Shown here piece by piece: positions 1 to 11,504 of a DNA stretch of 64,000 bases. The stretch comes from Prochilodus magdalenae (Eukaryota > Chordata > Actinopteri > Characiformes > Prochilodontidae), in contig JAMWET010001084.1 of NCBI GenBank assembly GCA_024036415.1, positions 122,561-186,560 of the forward strand, read 5' to 3'. The notes under the pieces are model-generated. The model was not told where the DNA came from, did no database searches, and worked only from the letters and a program-made list of their open reading frames with translations. Both the position numbers and the translations under genes were made by a program. The number at the start of each line of letters is the position of its first letter. Within the stretch, counting starts at the first letter, position 1.

Positions 1-345
1 TGACAAGTCACAGCCTGTGATTGGTCTACAAGTCTTGATCACAGCCTGTGATTGGTCTACAAGTCTTGATCACAGCCTGTGATTGGTCTACAAGTCTTAA
101 TCACAGCCTGTGATTGGTCTACAAGTCTTGATCACAGCCTGTGATTGGTCTACAAGTCTTGATCACAGCCTGTGATTGGTCTACAAGTCTTGATCACAGC
201 CTGTGATTGGTCTACAAGTCTTGATCACAGCCTGTGATTGGTCTACAAGTCTTGATCACAGCCTGTGATTGGTCTACAAGTCTTGATCACAGCCTGTGAT
301 TGGTCTACAAGTCTTGATCACAGCCTATGATTGGTCTACAAGTCA
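1..345. repeat. 31-bp minisatellite, about 11 copies
   Basis: A 31-bp unit is repeated almost perfectly from the window edge. Each unit contains the palindrome ATCACAGCCTGTGAT and the sequence ATTGG (an inverted CCAAT). The array is probably cut by the window start. Confidence 0.95.
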
Positions 346-420
346 GGAACACAGCTAAGTCCGGTATAGAGCATGCAACATTCCCAACATTTATTCTTGT
401 GAATAAGAAGCCACACGTGG

Positions 421-636
421 TTGGTGTGGCTCAGTGGTTAACACCTTCACCCACCAGGAAACTACCTCCCCATGTGGGAGGCGGGCGTTCAAATCCCAGT
501 CTAGGTAGCAAATGCTGAGCTACACCAATAAGAGTTTATGGGCAAGACTAACACTACACTGGCCTACCTGTAATACGAATAACCTTGTAAGCCGCTCTGG
601 ATAAGAGTGTCAGCTAAATGCCTAAAATGCAAATGT
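421..636 (+). mobile_element. tRNA-derived SINE
   Basis: A pol III A-box-like TGGCTCAGTGG is at 427-437 and a B-box-like GTTCAAATCCC at 487-497, the layout of a tRNA head. The 3' part contains GTAAGCCGCTCTGGATAAGA and GCTAAATGCC, a tail I know from fish SINEs and LINEs. The tRNA fold is not complete, so I call it a SINE and not a functional tRNA. Confidence 0.8.
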
Positions 637-714
637 CACATTGTGGACCTTAAGAAACCACGCCATGACCCATCTCCAACATGGCATTATCTTATTTGAC
701 TAACTGCATCAGTT

Positions 715-1020
715 TGTTAGTGTAAATGTAAAGTTCTCCAAACACAGATGGGTGCAGCATGGTGTTCCACAAGGCTCTGTTTTAGGGCCCTTACTGTTCC
801 CATGATAACTGGAAAATAGAAATGCTTAATGACCTACATTAACTTGTGTGGTTGATTCTTTAGTCTTGCACCGAAGGGAGCCAGCCAGGAGACAAAATGA
901 GCAGTGGAGTTATTTCTTTCAAGGCGATTCTCAGAATCTGGAAACACAGATTTTTCTGTGAAGCTGCTTTGAGACAACGTTGGTTTTAAAAAGCACTATA
1001 CAAATAAATACTGATTGACG
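715..1020 (+). mobile_element. L2-like LINE fragment (RT motif plus 3' tail)
   Basis: At 752-799 one frame reads VQHGVPQGSVLGPLLF, the well-known reverse transcriptase motif of L2/CR1/Jockey-type LINEs. About 160 bp later 963-1018 resembles the fish L2 3' end (GCTTTGAGACAAC, CACTATACAAATAAA). The rest of the RT between them is gone, so this is an internally deleted remnant. Confidence 0.75.
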
Positions 1021-1324
1021 GTTTTTATAGATCAAAGATCTTACACGTGGGGCGAAGTCTTGGAACTAGGTATGTTGTTTCACCAGATGGTCAACTCTCC
1101 TAACCGATAATAGCCTAAAGGTATATGACCTTTCCGCTATATAAATATACACCACGTGATGTAACTGTGTATCCCAGGATTCAGATTCTGTGGTTAATGC
1201 GTGAAGTGTGAGCTCTGTCCCGGGGAAGCCGCCCTTCCCAGAGGGCAACAAATAGTCGACCCAATGGTTTTGGTATCAGTATGGTTTATAAATGGTACAA
1301 TGGTACAAACAGTATATAAGACCA
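1021..1324. other. unassigned unique sequence
   Basis: I see no coding exon, RNA or repeat here. It lies between a LINE remnant and an ACTCGAG-rich repeat. Confidence 0.5.
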
Positions 1325-1445
1325 GAGATGGGCACTCGAGTTAGTGACTCGAGTTTGAGTCGCACTTGAGTTGCATATAAATGGACTTCAGACTTGACTT
1401 GTAACTCGTCTATAGTAACTCCTGACTCGAGTCGGACTCGGTCCA
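1325..1445. repeat. ACTCGAG-rich dispersed repeat fragment
   Basis: GACTCGAGT and variants recur in both orientations (GGGCACTCGAGTTAGTGACT, CCTGACTCGAGTCGGACTCG). This fits a degraded DNA-transposon-like element with inverted CTCGAG motifs. The family is not identified. Confidence 0.4.
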
Positions 1446-1889
1446 AAATAACACTTGAAGATCAGGTTCCTTTCTATTAACATCCAGGCACGGTGTGCGG
1501 AAGTTACAGAAAAATAATTCCTTTGTGTATAAATACTTTATTTCGTTGATTCGGGATACAGCCCACGGACACGGACGAATCACCACATCCGACTTGAGGC
1601 AGAGGCAGGTGCCGAAACAAAAACTGATACTGCTTCTAGTTTGTTCTGTTTGAGAGTTGTATAGCATGTCATTTTTGTGAGTAAATATTGTAAGGAAATA
1701 CGTAGCATTTAAACAAAAAACAAACAAATACAGTTGTGTTTTGCACACTAAGTTAATTTCTTGTGTTTTTTAATCTACACTTTATGCTACAGTTACTATA
1801 TATGCTTTGTGTAAATTGACATAAGACTCCAGCTTTAAGGTCCACTGAATGGTGAACTGTTGAACAGCTGTAGTGGGATGGAAAAACTG
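1446..1889. other. unassigned AT-rich sequence
   Basis: Nothing recognisable on either strand. An open frame on the minus strand here has no familiar motif. Confidence 0.5.
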
Positions 1890-2165
1890 ATATCTGACAC
1901 TTTGTACACTCCTGTAAAGTCGATGATCTCCAAAAGAGAGTGCGTTCAGGCTCTAAAGAAGCTGAGAAATGGTCCTTCTAGATTAGACTGCTGTAATGAC
2001 TTACTGACTGGCTGCCTTGCTTAAACCACATGGCTCTGGACGTGTTCACCCAACACTGGCTTCCTGATGAGTTTTGCCTTGAGTACAAAGTCTTACTTTG
2101 ACACATAAAGCTTCTAATGACCTAGCGCCGGTGTGTGGAGGCATTATAGCCCATCCAGACCACTT
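1890..2165 (+). mobile_element. L2-like LINE fragment, C-terminal RT region
   Basis: Broken frames read LDCCNDLLTGC (near 1984), HWLPDEF (near 2055) and LTHKASNDLAP (near 2097). These correspond to the LDYCNALLxG, LHWLPVxxRI and LxxKALNGLAP blocks common at the end of L2/CR1-type ORF2. Stops and frame shifts show it is dead. Confidence 0.7.
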
Positions 2166-2173
2166 TGCACAAC

Positions 2174-2240
2174 TTCTCTCTCTCTCTCTCTCTTTCTCTG
2201 TGTGTCTCTTGTTTACGCTTTCTCTCTCTCTCTGTGAATT
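2174..2240. repeat. CT microsatellite
   Basis: An interrupted (CT)n tract follows the LINE fragment. Confidence 0.85.
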
Positions 2241-2690
2241 AAAAGCTCTTGACATGTTTGCTTTGCACGCTGGTAAATTGCTGATGCGTTATCAGCCGTC
2301 CACAGCGTGCCGTGCTGCGAAACACGGTAAATGAAATGCATACATTAATAAGCCGAGATTAGCAGGCGTAGCGAAGGGACTCGGGGGCAGAATTCACTTA
2401 AACTCTCCCTCATCTGGAGCGCTGGTGATTGCATAGGTCAAGTCTGGGGCTGGTTTCTTAGCATGTTTAGCCGTGTAAGCTCATCCTTTAATCTAAAAAA
2501 CCTTTTACTGCTAATGACTCAAAGGACTGCTCTTCAGACAGGCGGCGCGTCTGGCCTACATCGCGCTGCCGATGGAGATTCTCTATTCAGATTTGTGTGG
2601 CCTGGTTTAATCAGTGTCTGGGACGCAGTAGCACCTTAATTAATGTTCGTTAATAGTGTGATCAAGTTTGCTTTATGAAAGTTAATGTAG
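2241..2690. other. unique sequence, no gene seen
   Basis: Mixed-composition single-copy sequence with several TTAAT/TAAT motifs. No exon was recognised. It could contain a conserved non-coding element, which alignment would decide. Confidence 0.35.
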
Positions 2691-2873
2691 TAGGGTGGCT
2701 GGGGTATGGTGTGCTACTACTAGCAGCCAATCACGGGGCAAGACGTGGTGCTATTACTATAATCTACCCAACACCAGGGTAAAGGATAGAGCTGCTACTA
2801 CTACCAGTGAGTTACAGGGCAGGAGGTGAGGCCACTGATGCTGTACTCTTAAAGATGGTGTTTTAGTAAAGAC

Positions 2874-3056
2874 CAGGGTTCTGTATAGAACCGCAAAAAA
2901 CTCAAGCAACCATTTGCATGCTTTACTGGTTGTCCAGATTGATGGAGAATGTGTTCTGTATGATTCAATTTAAACATGTTCTGAATACCATCACCATGCA
3001 CTGTCAAGCTTGTGGCAATAGAAGGACTCGTTTTGGTTCTTCTATACAGAACCCTA
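2874..3056. mobile_element. MITE-like element with short terminal inverted repeats
   Basis: The left end AGGGTTCTGTATAGAACC is mirrored by the right end GGTTCTTCTATACAGAACCC, with about 150 bp of unique-looking DNA between (including CAGATTGATGGAGAATGTG). Degenerate relatives sharing the GATGGAGA core occur near 42845-42885 and 46620-46700. It is non-coding and non-autonomous. Confidence 0.6.
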
Positions 3057-3790
3057 GCCAAATACAGGGTAGGGGGTGGGCATACTAATATCACTGGCCC
3101 AAATACAGGGCAGGAGGTGGGGCTACTAATACTGCTGGCCCAAATACAGGGTAGGAGGTGGGCATACTAATATCACTGGCCCAAATACAGGGTAGGAGGT
3201 GGGGCTACTAATACTGCTGGCCCAAATACAGGGTAGGAGGTGGGGTCAGTAATACTACTGCCCCAAATACAGAGTAGGAGGTGGGGTCAGTAATACTACT
3301 GCCCCAAATACAGAGTAGGAGGTGGACCTACTAATACTGCTGGCCCAAATACAGGGCAGGAGGTGGAGCTACTACTACTACTACTGGCCCAAATACAGAA
3401 TAGGAGGTGGGGCTAGTAATACTACTGGCCCAAATACAGAGTAGGAGGTGGATCTACTAAGGCTATCAGCCCAACCACAAGGCAAACAGTGGGACTACTA
3501 ATACAACTGGCCCAAAGTACCCGGCAGAAGGTTGGCATACAAATACTATTGGCCCAAATACAGGGCAGTAGGTGGGTACACTCCTACTTATGGCCCAAGT
3601 ACGTGGCAGGAGGTGGGACTACTAATACAACTGACTCAAAGACCTAGCAAAGGGTGGAGTTAAAAATACAACTGGCCCAAATACAGGGCAGGAGGTGGAG
3701 CAACTAACACTACAACTACTACTGGGTCTATTAACATTACCAGCCCAGTTAGAGGACAGGAGGAGGACTAGTACTACTGTCAGTCATTTA
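3057..3790. repeat. 41-bp minisatellite, degenerate
   Basis: The unit contains CCCAAATACAGGGTAGGAGG and GGGGCTACTAATACTGCTGG, with period about 41 bp. Units diverge towards both ends, and weaker copies extend from about 2690 to 3890. Confidence 0.85.
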
Positions 3791-3890
3791 CAGGGTGGAT
3801 GGCTACGGCACTAATGCTATCAGCTCAGTGACAAGACAAGAGGTCAGGCTCCTCCTACTACTGCCAGCCAGTCACAGGGCAGAAGGTGGG

Positions 3891-4555
3891 GATCCTGATA
3901 GAATAAGCCAAAATCTATATATTTCACAGAATTCAGACTCAGATGGACGTGTTTACATGTCAAACAAGGCCGGATGCTTCCCCTCCTATTTCTGGAGCTA
4001 CAAGTCCATCGTTAATATTCATCCGTAGCTTCAGTGTTCAGCCCCCTTAGCATCCAGACATGCTGAAACAAACAAACAACATATGCTAGCTCTCTTCTCC
4101 GTCTTTAATTATTGAGCCGTCTGCTGTTGTGTTTGAAACATAAACACTTCTAGGGTACACGGTGTGTTTACAGGAAAATGAACAGTGCTTTAAAAGATGA
4201 GCGGTGACGGTAAATACACTGTATGTGGACATATGGCGGTGACATCAAGGTGCTGTGATCGTGTGTAGGCTTGTCTTGTAAACAGATACAGCGTTCAGGT
4301 ACCACATTGGTGTTTACTAAACACGTATGACTCAGTGATATCTGGCATCCAACCTCACCCTAACATATTGCTCAGTTTGTAGTCATGCATATATGCAGTG
4401 TAGAGGAACTTGTACTCGGAGTGAGCCGCTACCAGCAGGCTGCTGGATCCACACATGTCTTTACCACACGGAGTTCATTATTACATTAACACTGTAACAC
4501 TAACACGGTGTTTAGTACTGAGTCTATAGCCTCAGTGTCTGGCCTGCTACCCTCC
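3891..4555. other. unassigned unique sequence
   Basis: No exon, RNA gene or repeat recognised. Confidence 0.5.
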
Positions 4556-5350
4556 TCCTCAGCTCACTGGCCACTTTATTAGAAACACCCACCTTGTACT
4601 TCCACTAACTGGCCACTTTATTAGAAACACCTACCTTGTACTTCCGCTAACTGGCCACTTTATTAGAAACACCTACCTTGTACTTCCGCTAACTGGCCAC
4701 TATACTGGAAACATCTTTATTAGAAACACTGGCTTTATACAGCATCTAGCTGGCCACTTTATTAGAAACACCTACCTTGTACTTCCACTAACTGGCCACT
4801 TTATTAGAAACACCTACCTTGGACTTCCGCTAACTGGCCACTTTATTAGAAACACCCACCTTGTGCTTCCACTAACTGGCCACTTTATTAGAAACACCCA
4901 CCTTGTACTTCCACTAACTGGCCACTTTATTAGAAACACCCACCTTGTACTTCCACTAACTGGCCACTTTATTAGAAACACCCACCTTGGACTTCCGCTA
5001 ACTGGCCACTTTATTAGAAACACCCACCTTGTACTTCCACTAACTGGCCACTTTATTAGAAACACCTACCTTGGACTTCCGCTAACTGGCCACTTTATTA
5101 GAAACACCTACCTTGGACTTCCGCTAACTGGCCACTTTATTAGAAACACCTACCTTGGACTTCCGCTAACTGGCCACTTTATTAGAAACACCCACCTTGT
5201 ACTTCCACTAACTGGCCACTTTATTAGAAACACCTACCTTGTGCATCCACTAGATGGGCACTTTATTAGAAACACCTACCTTATATAGTCTCTACCTGGC
5301 CATTTTATTAGAAACACCTACCTTGTTCTTCCACTAACTGGCCACTTTAT
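4556..5350 (+). repeat. 42-bp minisatellite with TGGCCACTTTATTAGAAAC core
   Basis: About 18 units, mostly 42 bp, each with CTGGCCACTTTATTAGAAAC and ACCTTG. Because 42 is divisible by three, open frames run through on both strands with a 14-residue period; these are not genes. The core resembles the terminal repeat of a widespread fish Tc1-like element (from memory). Degraded units continue to about 5600. Confidence 0.93.
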
Positions 5351-6590
5351 TAGTGTAAATGCAAAGTAAGCGTTTTTAACAACCAACTTTATCAGAACGT
5401 AATTAACTGGACACTATATCGGAATCACCTTATACAGTCCTCAACAGGCTACTTTATCAGAATCACCTACCGTGTACTTCCACTCACCTGATCACTTCAT
5501 GGTGATGGGTAATGTTCAGCAAATGAGCTCCAGGCTTTAACGGCACACTAGCGACGTGATGCAGCGAGGGAGGTGTTTCTGATAAAGTGGCCAGGAAGCT
5601 TTTATCAGCATGTCCGATTCATCATTTGAGTTACTTGGTTCTCCGGAGCCTGAACGGGAAGCTGGCAGGCCTTGAATCTTAATTAGCGGTGAGTGCATGG
5701 TCAATTAATTTTTCAATGAAGTGTCTGACACTCGAGTCATATCTGAAGGGGGATCGCAGATCCGGAGCGGTGTTAATGAGCCGCCAGGATTCGTCCAGGA
5801 ATATCGACTGGGTTTGGCTGGAAGAGTAAGAGTAAGTCCAGACTCTAACCTGGTGATGCCGACTGTAATGCATCACTCTTATTGATTATACGGTCCCGCA
5901 ACTGTGTTTATATAGCGCAGCAATGAGGAGGGTGACTTAAAACGTTAATGAGGTCATTTTCAAGAGAAATGTTCAGGCTCAGTGTGTTCAGGCTCGGTGT
6001 GTAAATCACCCTAATCTAATCCAGCCCTAATCAGTTATACTGCTAATCTCATAACTGTGTTTAAATATGAATGCAGTGTAAATTGAATGCGTATCGAACC
6101 ATAACGACCCTTCTCCTCACTCCGTCCTGCGCTGACTCTCTCGCGGACTCTCTCGCGGCTGAACCCAGCCTCTCCGGGGTTGTGGCGTGAATTAAATCGC
6201 TGCCCTTTTTGACAGGTGGGAAACTCATTTTTTGGCTGCTCGCGTCAAGTTTCCTGGAGTGCAAGAAGACAACAGGCAGAGACGCCTGTCTTCAAAGGGC
6301 AGTCGTATGGGCGTCCTGATCTGTGTTGATATACAGCTTATCTGGGAAATGAAAAGGTCAAGGTGCTGGAGGATTAGGCCCGGAATTAGGCTGGAATGCC
6401 TGAACCGTTCCAGTACAGCAGCGATGAGGGAGTATTATAGTGCTGTACCGCGTGATTAGATGGTCTGCCGCTTGTATATTCGGACGTCTGGGCTTGAGTT
6501 CTGGCTGTCAGTCAAACCAGGAGTCAATGACTTTAACTCTCTCAAGACCCAAAACGTTTTGGTCCTTCAAAGTGTTCAGTTTACTGAACT
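5351..6590. other. mostly unique sequence, no gene seen
   Basis: After degraded array units (to about 5600) I see only unique sequence with modest GC. No splice-flanked TSP1 coding segment or other known domain is visible. Confidence 0.5.
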
Positions 6591-6594
6591 TCTA

Positions 6595-7075
6595 GGAGCA
6601 ACAGCGACTTGACCTGCCTATGTCCACATAGGTGTATATGGTCTGGGGTGATCAGGACTAGATCAGTACAGTCTGTAGTGGTGTAGTCGTGTTCTGGTGG
6701 GCACTGCTGTGTGAGCAGTTTGGCAGCTCTCATGAACATCCTCACACAGTTCCTGCAGATGGTGCAGTAGGGGTGGAGGTGGAGTGACACCAGGTCTTCT
6801 GGGCGTGTGACAACACACCGTTCGTCTCGGTGCTGACCACGGTGCCTCCACAAGGATGTGAGTGTTTGGTGACGGTGACGTGGTGTTAAGGACAGTCGTG
6901 GTAACGCTCTGTGTGCATGTAGTCCTGCGTGGTGCAGCCGTCTGCCGATGGTGCTGCACTAACAGGAGGACTCACACCACTGCTCGCTGGAGGTCTGTAA
7001 TGGTGGCTGTTGGGTCAGTCAGGTACAGAGATAAGACCCATCCCTGCTTACGTCCCGTGTGCAGCTGAGGTGTCA
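6595..7075 (-). mobile_element. Tc1-like deletion derivative, copy 1 (chimeric)
   Basis: The minus strand reads VWRHRGQHRDERCVVTRPED and the shared tail RTICRNCVRMF of the Tc1-derived family found through this window. At about 6635-6735 it is joined to sequence homologous to the 91-bp unit of the array at 48.2-49.8 kb (GGTGATCAGGACTAGATCAG). Terminal repeats are not intact. Confidence 0.7.
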
Positions 7076-8555
7076 AACCTACCCAGGTGCAGCTGTTGTT
7101 GTGATGGTGCGTGTATAACTCAGTTTTGTAATTATATATGTTATAATGGATTGTAATAATGAGGTACTGTATATACGACAGCTGTAGACTTCTGAGGTCC
7201 GTTTATAGCACCTCCGACTTCTCCAGAAGACTCCAGTGACAGACCAGTGCAGGGTGGCGAGGATCTAAGTGACATGTTGCTATGAATAATTCTCACGCTT
7301 CACCAAACCGACAAGCACCAGCCGCGTCAGCTACGACTTCATAAGGCATGCGGCCCGTCTTCTGTGGCTTGCCAGCACAGCTGACTGAACCCGGTCAATT
7401 ATTTAGCAATTAGACATCACTCATCAATCCCCCCCACACCACCACACACACCCCCCTCTCCCAGCCGACACCTGGACGGAATAAGCTGATTCAGGATGAA
7501 TTAGAAGATGGATGGACCGACGAAAGATAATCACATGAGTTCCTGCCTGTATGAATTTAGCAATTAGCATCCCACCACACAGAATAAATTAGAGGCCGAT
7601 CCGAGCGGCGTGCGGGTTATGAATAATGTAGTGCGGTGCCTATAGAACAGTCCATTTGAAAATCCCTGCAGCAGATGAAATATTGATGCCAATTAAACCG
7701 CTGTCGGCTATTTCTATTTTCCTCCTAATAAAAGAAATATGAACGCCTCCTCCGTAGCCTGCTCTCCTCACACAGCTGGCGGCGTGCCTTAAAGGTGCTT
7801 CGAGAGGACCCTCGAGCCGGAGCAAGCACAAACATACAGCGGGACTCGGCATAGGCGTTCTCAACATCTGCCTGCTTCTCCGAGGACGTGGGGTTTAACC
7901 AACAATGTAGCTCTGCTGAAACATCTGCCGCTGCCGTTTGCCAGCCTCCTACGGATAATAACTAATGAGCCGGCTCGGCGCGATCAGCAGAAAGCCAGAG
8001 ACTCGGCAGCGCAGGTAACACACCTGTGCGCTAGCATCACCTGGACTTAATTAATTTTGCCAGAGTTACATAAACAACTACAGAGGCAGCGGCAGCAGAA
8101 ATGAGATCCTGCAGAGTTCAGGCTGAACGCACTTACTGCATGCGCTCTGAGGTGAAGGGGATGTATTTGGGGACCCCTGGACATGAACTGTTACAGAGAT
8201 GAAGTTCAATACGGCGTTTTTCTACAGAGCTAAGGATTGTAGCTTTTGTGCATTTTATCTTATTTATACTAAATAATGAATTCAATTCAGTAAATAAACA
8301 GGTGTGTGTTTAGATCAGTAGAGGACGAGTAACTGATTTACACCTAGATAAACAACAGCAGCAAAGAATTTAACCCAAAACACACCAACTTTTATACTGC
8401 TGAAAACCAGAGTGCTTAATTAATTTAAAATTAGATGTTGGTCCTACAATATGAGTGTAGTGTTTCTAAACGTAAGTGAACAGGCTGGTCATATCTGTTT
8501 TACATTCTGTAGTCTTTCAGTGAGAGGCCGGCCCAGTTTCTTTTCACTGAAGGTT
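7076..8555. other. unique sequence, possible conserved non-coding element
   Basis: No coding exon seen. About 7380-8070 is repeat-free and has several TTAATTA/AATTAG homeodomain-type motifs (AGCAATTAGCATCC, CTTAATTAATTTTGCC). That texture is often seen in fish conserved non-coding elements. This is inference only. Confidence 0.3.
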
Positions 8556-9134
8556 TTTTAGAACACTACTTTTACTCTATACAGCATTTAATACTTTTCA
8601 ACTTTTTACAACATTAAAAACTTTATACTAAATTGAATATTTTATACAGCATTAAATGTTTTTTACAGCACTGGAAACTTTTTACAACATTGAAAACATT
8701 TTACAACAATGGTAACATTTTACATTGAAACTTTACAGCACTGAACTTTTTGAAAAGTTTACCAAACTTTTTGAACTTCACCGAAAACATTGAAAACTTT
8801 TTACAACATTGAAAACGTTTTACAACATTGAAAATTTTACCGCACCAAACTTTTTACAACATTGAAAACTTTACATCACCGAACCTTATACAACATTGAA
8901 AACTTTTTACAATATTGGAAACTTTTTACATCATTGAAAACTTTTTACAACATTGGAAACTTTATACAAAATTAATTATTTTTACAACATTTAATTAACT
9001 TTATACAGCATTAAATGTTTTTACAGCACTGACAAATTTACAGCGCTGAAAACTGTATGCTACATTCAAAACGTATATAAAATTGAACACAGCATTAAAT
9101 GTTTTTTACAGAACTAAAAACTTTTTCAACATTG
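8556..9134. repeat. AT-rich minisatellite (TTTTTACAACATTGAAAAC)
   Basis: A degenerate unit of about 19-20 bp repeats with variants. The array is split by the solo LTR and continues on the other side. Confidence 0.85.
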
Positions 9135-9139
9135 AAACC

Positions 9140-9611
9140 TGTCAGGACAAAAGACTCCGGTTGCAGAGTTAAAAGTTAAGGCTGGATGTTTATTAAACAG
9201 GGAAGTGATCAAACTATGCAGCAATGTAATACAGCAACAAGGGTAGGGCTAGAAAACGTAGTCGAGGCAGGCAAAGTTGAAACCAGAAGAGACAATCAGC
9301 GGAGGCAAACAAGTTTAGAGGAGAAGGCAAAAGGGTAGTCGAAAAAACGGAAACAGAGATCAAGAACCAGAAATGAGATAACACAGAGAAAGAACGCTCA
9401 GAATTGCAAACTACGTTGGCAAAGCTTCGTAAAGGCTGAAGCGGCGTGGAGAGGTATAAATGGAGGACGATAATTGGGTTCAGCTGTTCACTAAAACTCC
9501 GGTGATGGCGAGCAAACCGGATTGGACGCTGGCGTGGCGTCATCGAACGTTGCCCTCTGGGAAGTTGAGTCCGGAGAAGCACGGGAGCAGGGAAAACCCG
9601 GAAGCGTGACA
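9140..9611 (-). mobile_element. solo LTR with 5-bp target duplication
   Basis: The element starts TGTCAGGACA and ends GCGTGACA on the + strand, so it has TG...CA ends. It is flanked on both sides by AAACC (9135-9139 and 9612-9616), a 5-bp target site duplication typical of LTR retrotransposons. Read on the minus strand it has a TATA-like TTTATACC, and a TTTAATAAACA polyadenylation signal near the 3' end. No internal retroelement coding region is present. The Gypsy-type assignment is a guess. Confidence 0.88.
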
Positions 9612-9890
9612 AAACCTTTATGCAAAATTGAATACTTTTTACACCATTTAAGTTTACAGCACTGAAAACTTTTTCTTGAGTTCTTTATCCATCATTTAAT
9701 ACCTTTTACATCATTACATACGTTTAACAACATAAAATACTTTTACTTTTACTTAAGTACTTTTTATACTTTTAGCTTTTCACAGCACTGAATATGCTTT
9801 ACATGACTAAACTTTGTACATGATTGAATTTTTTTACTACTTTAAAGACTTTTTAGAGGATTTAAAACTTTGTACAACATTACTCAGTAG
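9612..9890. repeat. AT-rich minisatellite, continuation
   Basis: Same TTTTACAACATT-type units as before the LTR, more diverged. Confidence 0.75.
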
Positions 9891-10210
9891 TAGCCCGCTT
9901 ATCTCACAGGCAGGTAAATGATGCTCAGGATATAAATGTTAGTTTGATTAATTTCATTTTGCTTAATAAAACACAAACACAAGTTTTTCACATTAGTAAA
10001 ACATTAACAAGCTCGTAAATAAACCTGTACATCAGTGTAGCTCAGCGCAGAGTAGAACCGCTAGAACAGAAATACAATATTATTCACATAACAGAAAACA
10101 TGAGAATTTCAGAAATGTGTTAACGGGTTAAAGACACTACTTTATTATTAATATTGATATTAATAAAATTATAACTTAGCCAGTACAGCTACATTAAACA
10201 AAGTAGGTCA
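9891..10210. other. AT-rich unique sequence
   Basis: No gene or clear repeat seen. Confidence 0.5.
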
Positions 10211-10905
10211 TGTGATAATAAAATGAAATACTTTTTAACTGAAAACTTTACAGCAACCAACTTTTTTACAAGATTGAAAACTTTATACTAAATTGAATAC
10301 TTTATACAGCACTGAAAACCTTACCGCACTGAAAACTTTTTACAACATTGAAAACTTTACAGCATTGAACTTTTTACAACACTGAAAACTTTACAGCACC
10401 AAACTTTTTACAAGATTGAAAACTTTACAGCACCGAACTTTTTACAAGATTGAAAACTTTATACTAAATTGAATACTTTACACAGCACTGAAAACTTTTT
10501 ACAACATTGAAAATGTTACAGCACAAAACTTTTTACAAGATTGAAAACTTTACAGCACCGAACTTTTTACAAGATTGAAAACTTTATACTAAATTGAATA
10601 CTTTACACAGCACTGAAAATCTTACAGCACTGAAAACTTTTTACAACATTGAAAACTTTTTACAACATTAAAAAAAATGTACAGCACCAAACTTTTTACA
10701 AGATTGAAAACTTTACAGCACCGAACTTTTTACAAGATTGAAAACTTTACAGCACCGAACTTTTTACAAGATTGAAAACTTTACAGCGCCGAACTTTTTT
10801 ACCAGATTGAAAACTTTACAGCACCGAACTTTTTACAAGATTGAAAACTTTATACTTAATTAGAATACTTTACACAGCACTAAAACTTTACAGCACTGAA
10901 AAACG
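10211..10905. repeat. AT-rich minisatellite, third block
   Basis: Units such as ACTTTTTACAAGATTGAAA and CTTTACAGCACCGAACTTTT repeat, with longer higher-order copies (for example 10440-10500 resembles 10560-10620). Confidence 0.88.
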
Positions 10906-11500
10906 AAGCTACGTCCAGGCCACTGACCAACAGCTCATTTCCCTTACACTGCCACTGCCTTTCTGTTCTAGCCCTCTTAGTGTTTCTCAGCGCAGCAGAT
11001 CTGAAGATGTTTCCACCCTCATGGGTGGAGGTCTATGATGTCAGATGCGTCACTGCATTAAAGAGCTGAAGAAGCAGTTTAGTCAAAACAGCCCAGCAGT
11101 AAACGAAAGAATTATTACATCCACCAATTAGCATCATGCAGATCACGTCGCTTAATCAGCAGCTACTAGCTTTCAGTCCCTGTTAGCCAGATTAGCGTGC
11201 TTGGTGGAGATATTACTCTAACGCGAGGCAGAGCGCGAGAGAGGGAACACGACCCGATGATTATTGCACCCCAGAGACGTGTGGGTGAACAGGTTGGCAT
11301 GTGGGCCGCTGCTGCTGCTGCTGCCTCTCTGCACTTATTCGCTGAATCACCTCTGTGTAAATCAGCATGCAGCTGGATCACAGCCAACCTGACCACTCAG
11401 GCACCATATGGGACAACAGTGATGGCTCCACAGGGAGGATGGTGTCCAGGAGGAGAACGGAGAGGGATTCATGAGGTGTGGCCCATGAGGTCATAGTATA
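10906..11500. other. unassigned sequence with short GCT repeat
   Basis: A short (GCT)n run lies near 11308-11323. Otherwise no gene or repeat recognised. Confidence 0.5.
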
Positions 11501-11504
11501 AGAT

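Noticed and set aside
1..345. Possible CRISPR array (regular short repeats)
   Set aside because: Repeats are directly joined with no unique spacers, and the genome is a vertebrate one. The same holds for all other arrays here.
421..500. Functional tRNA gene
   Set aside because: A and B boxes are present but the cloverleaf is incomplete and a SINE body follows.
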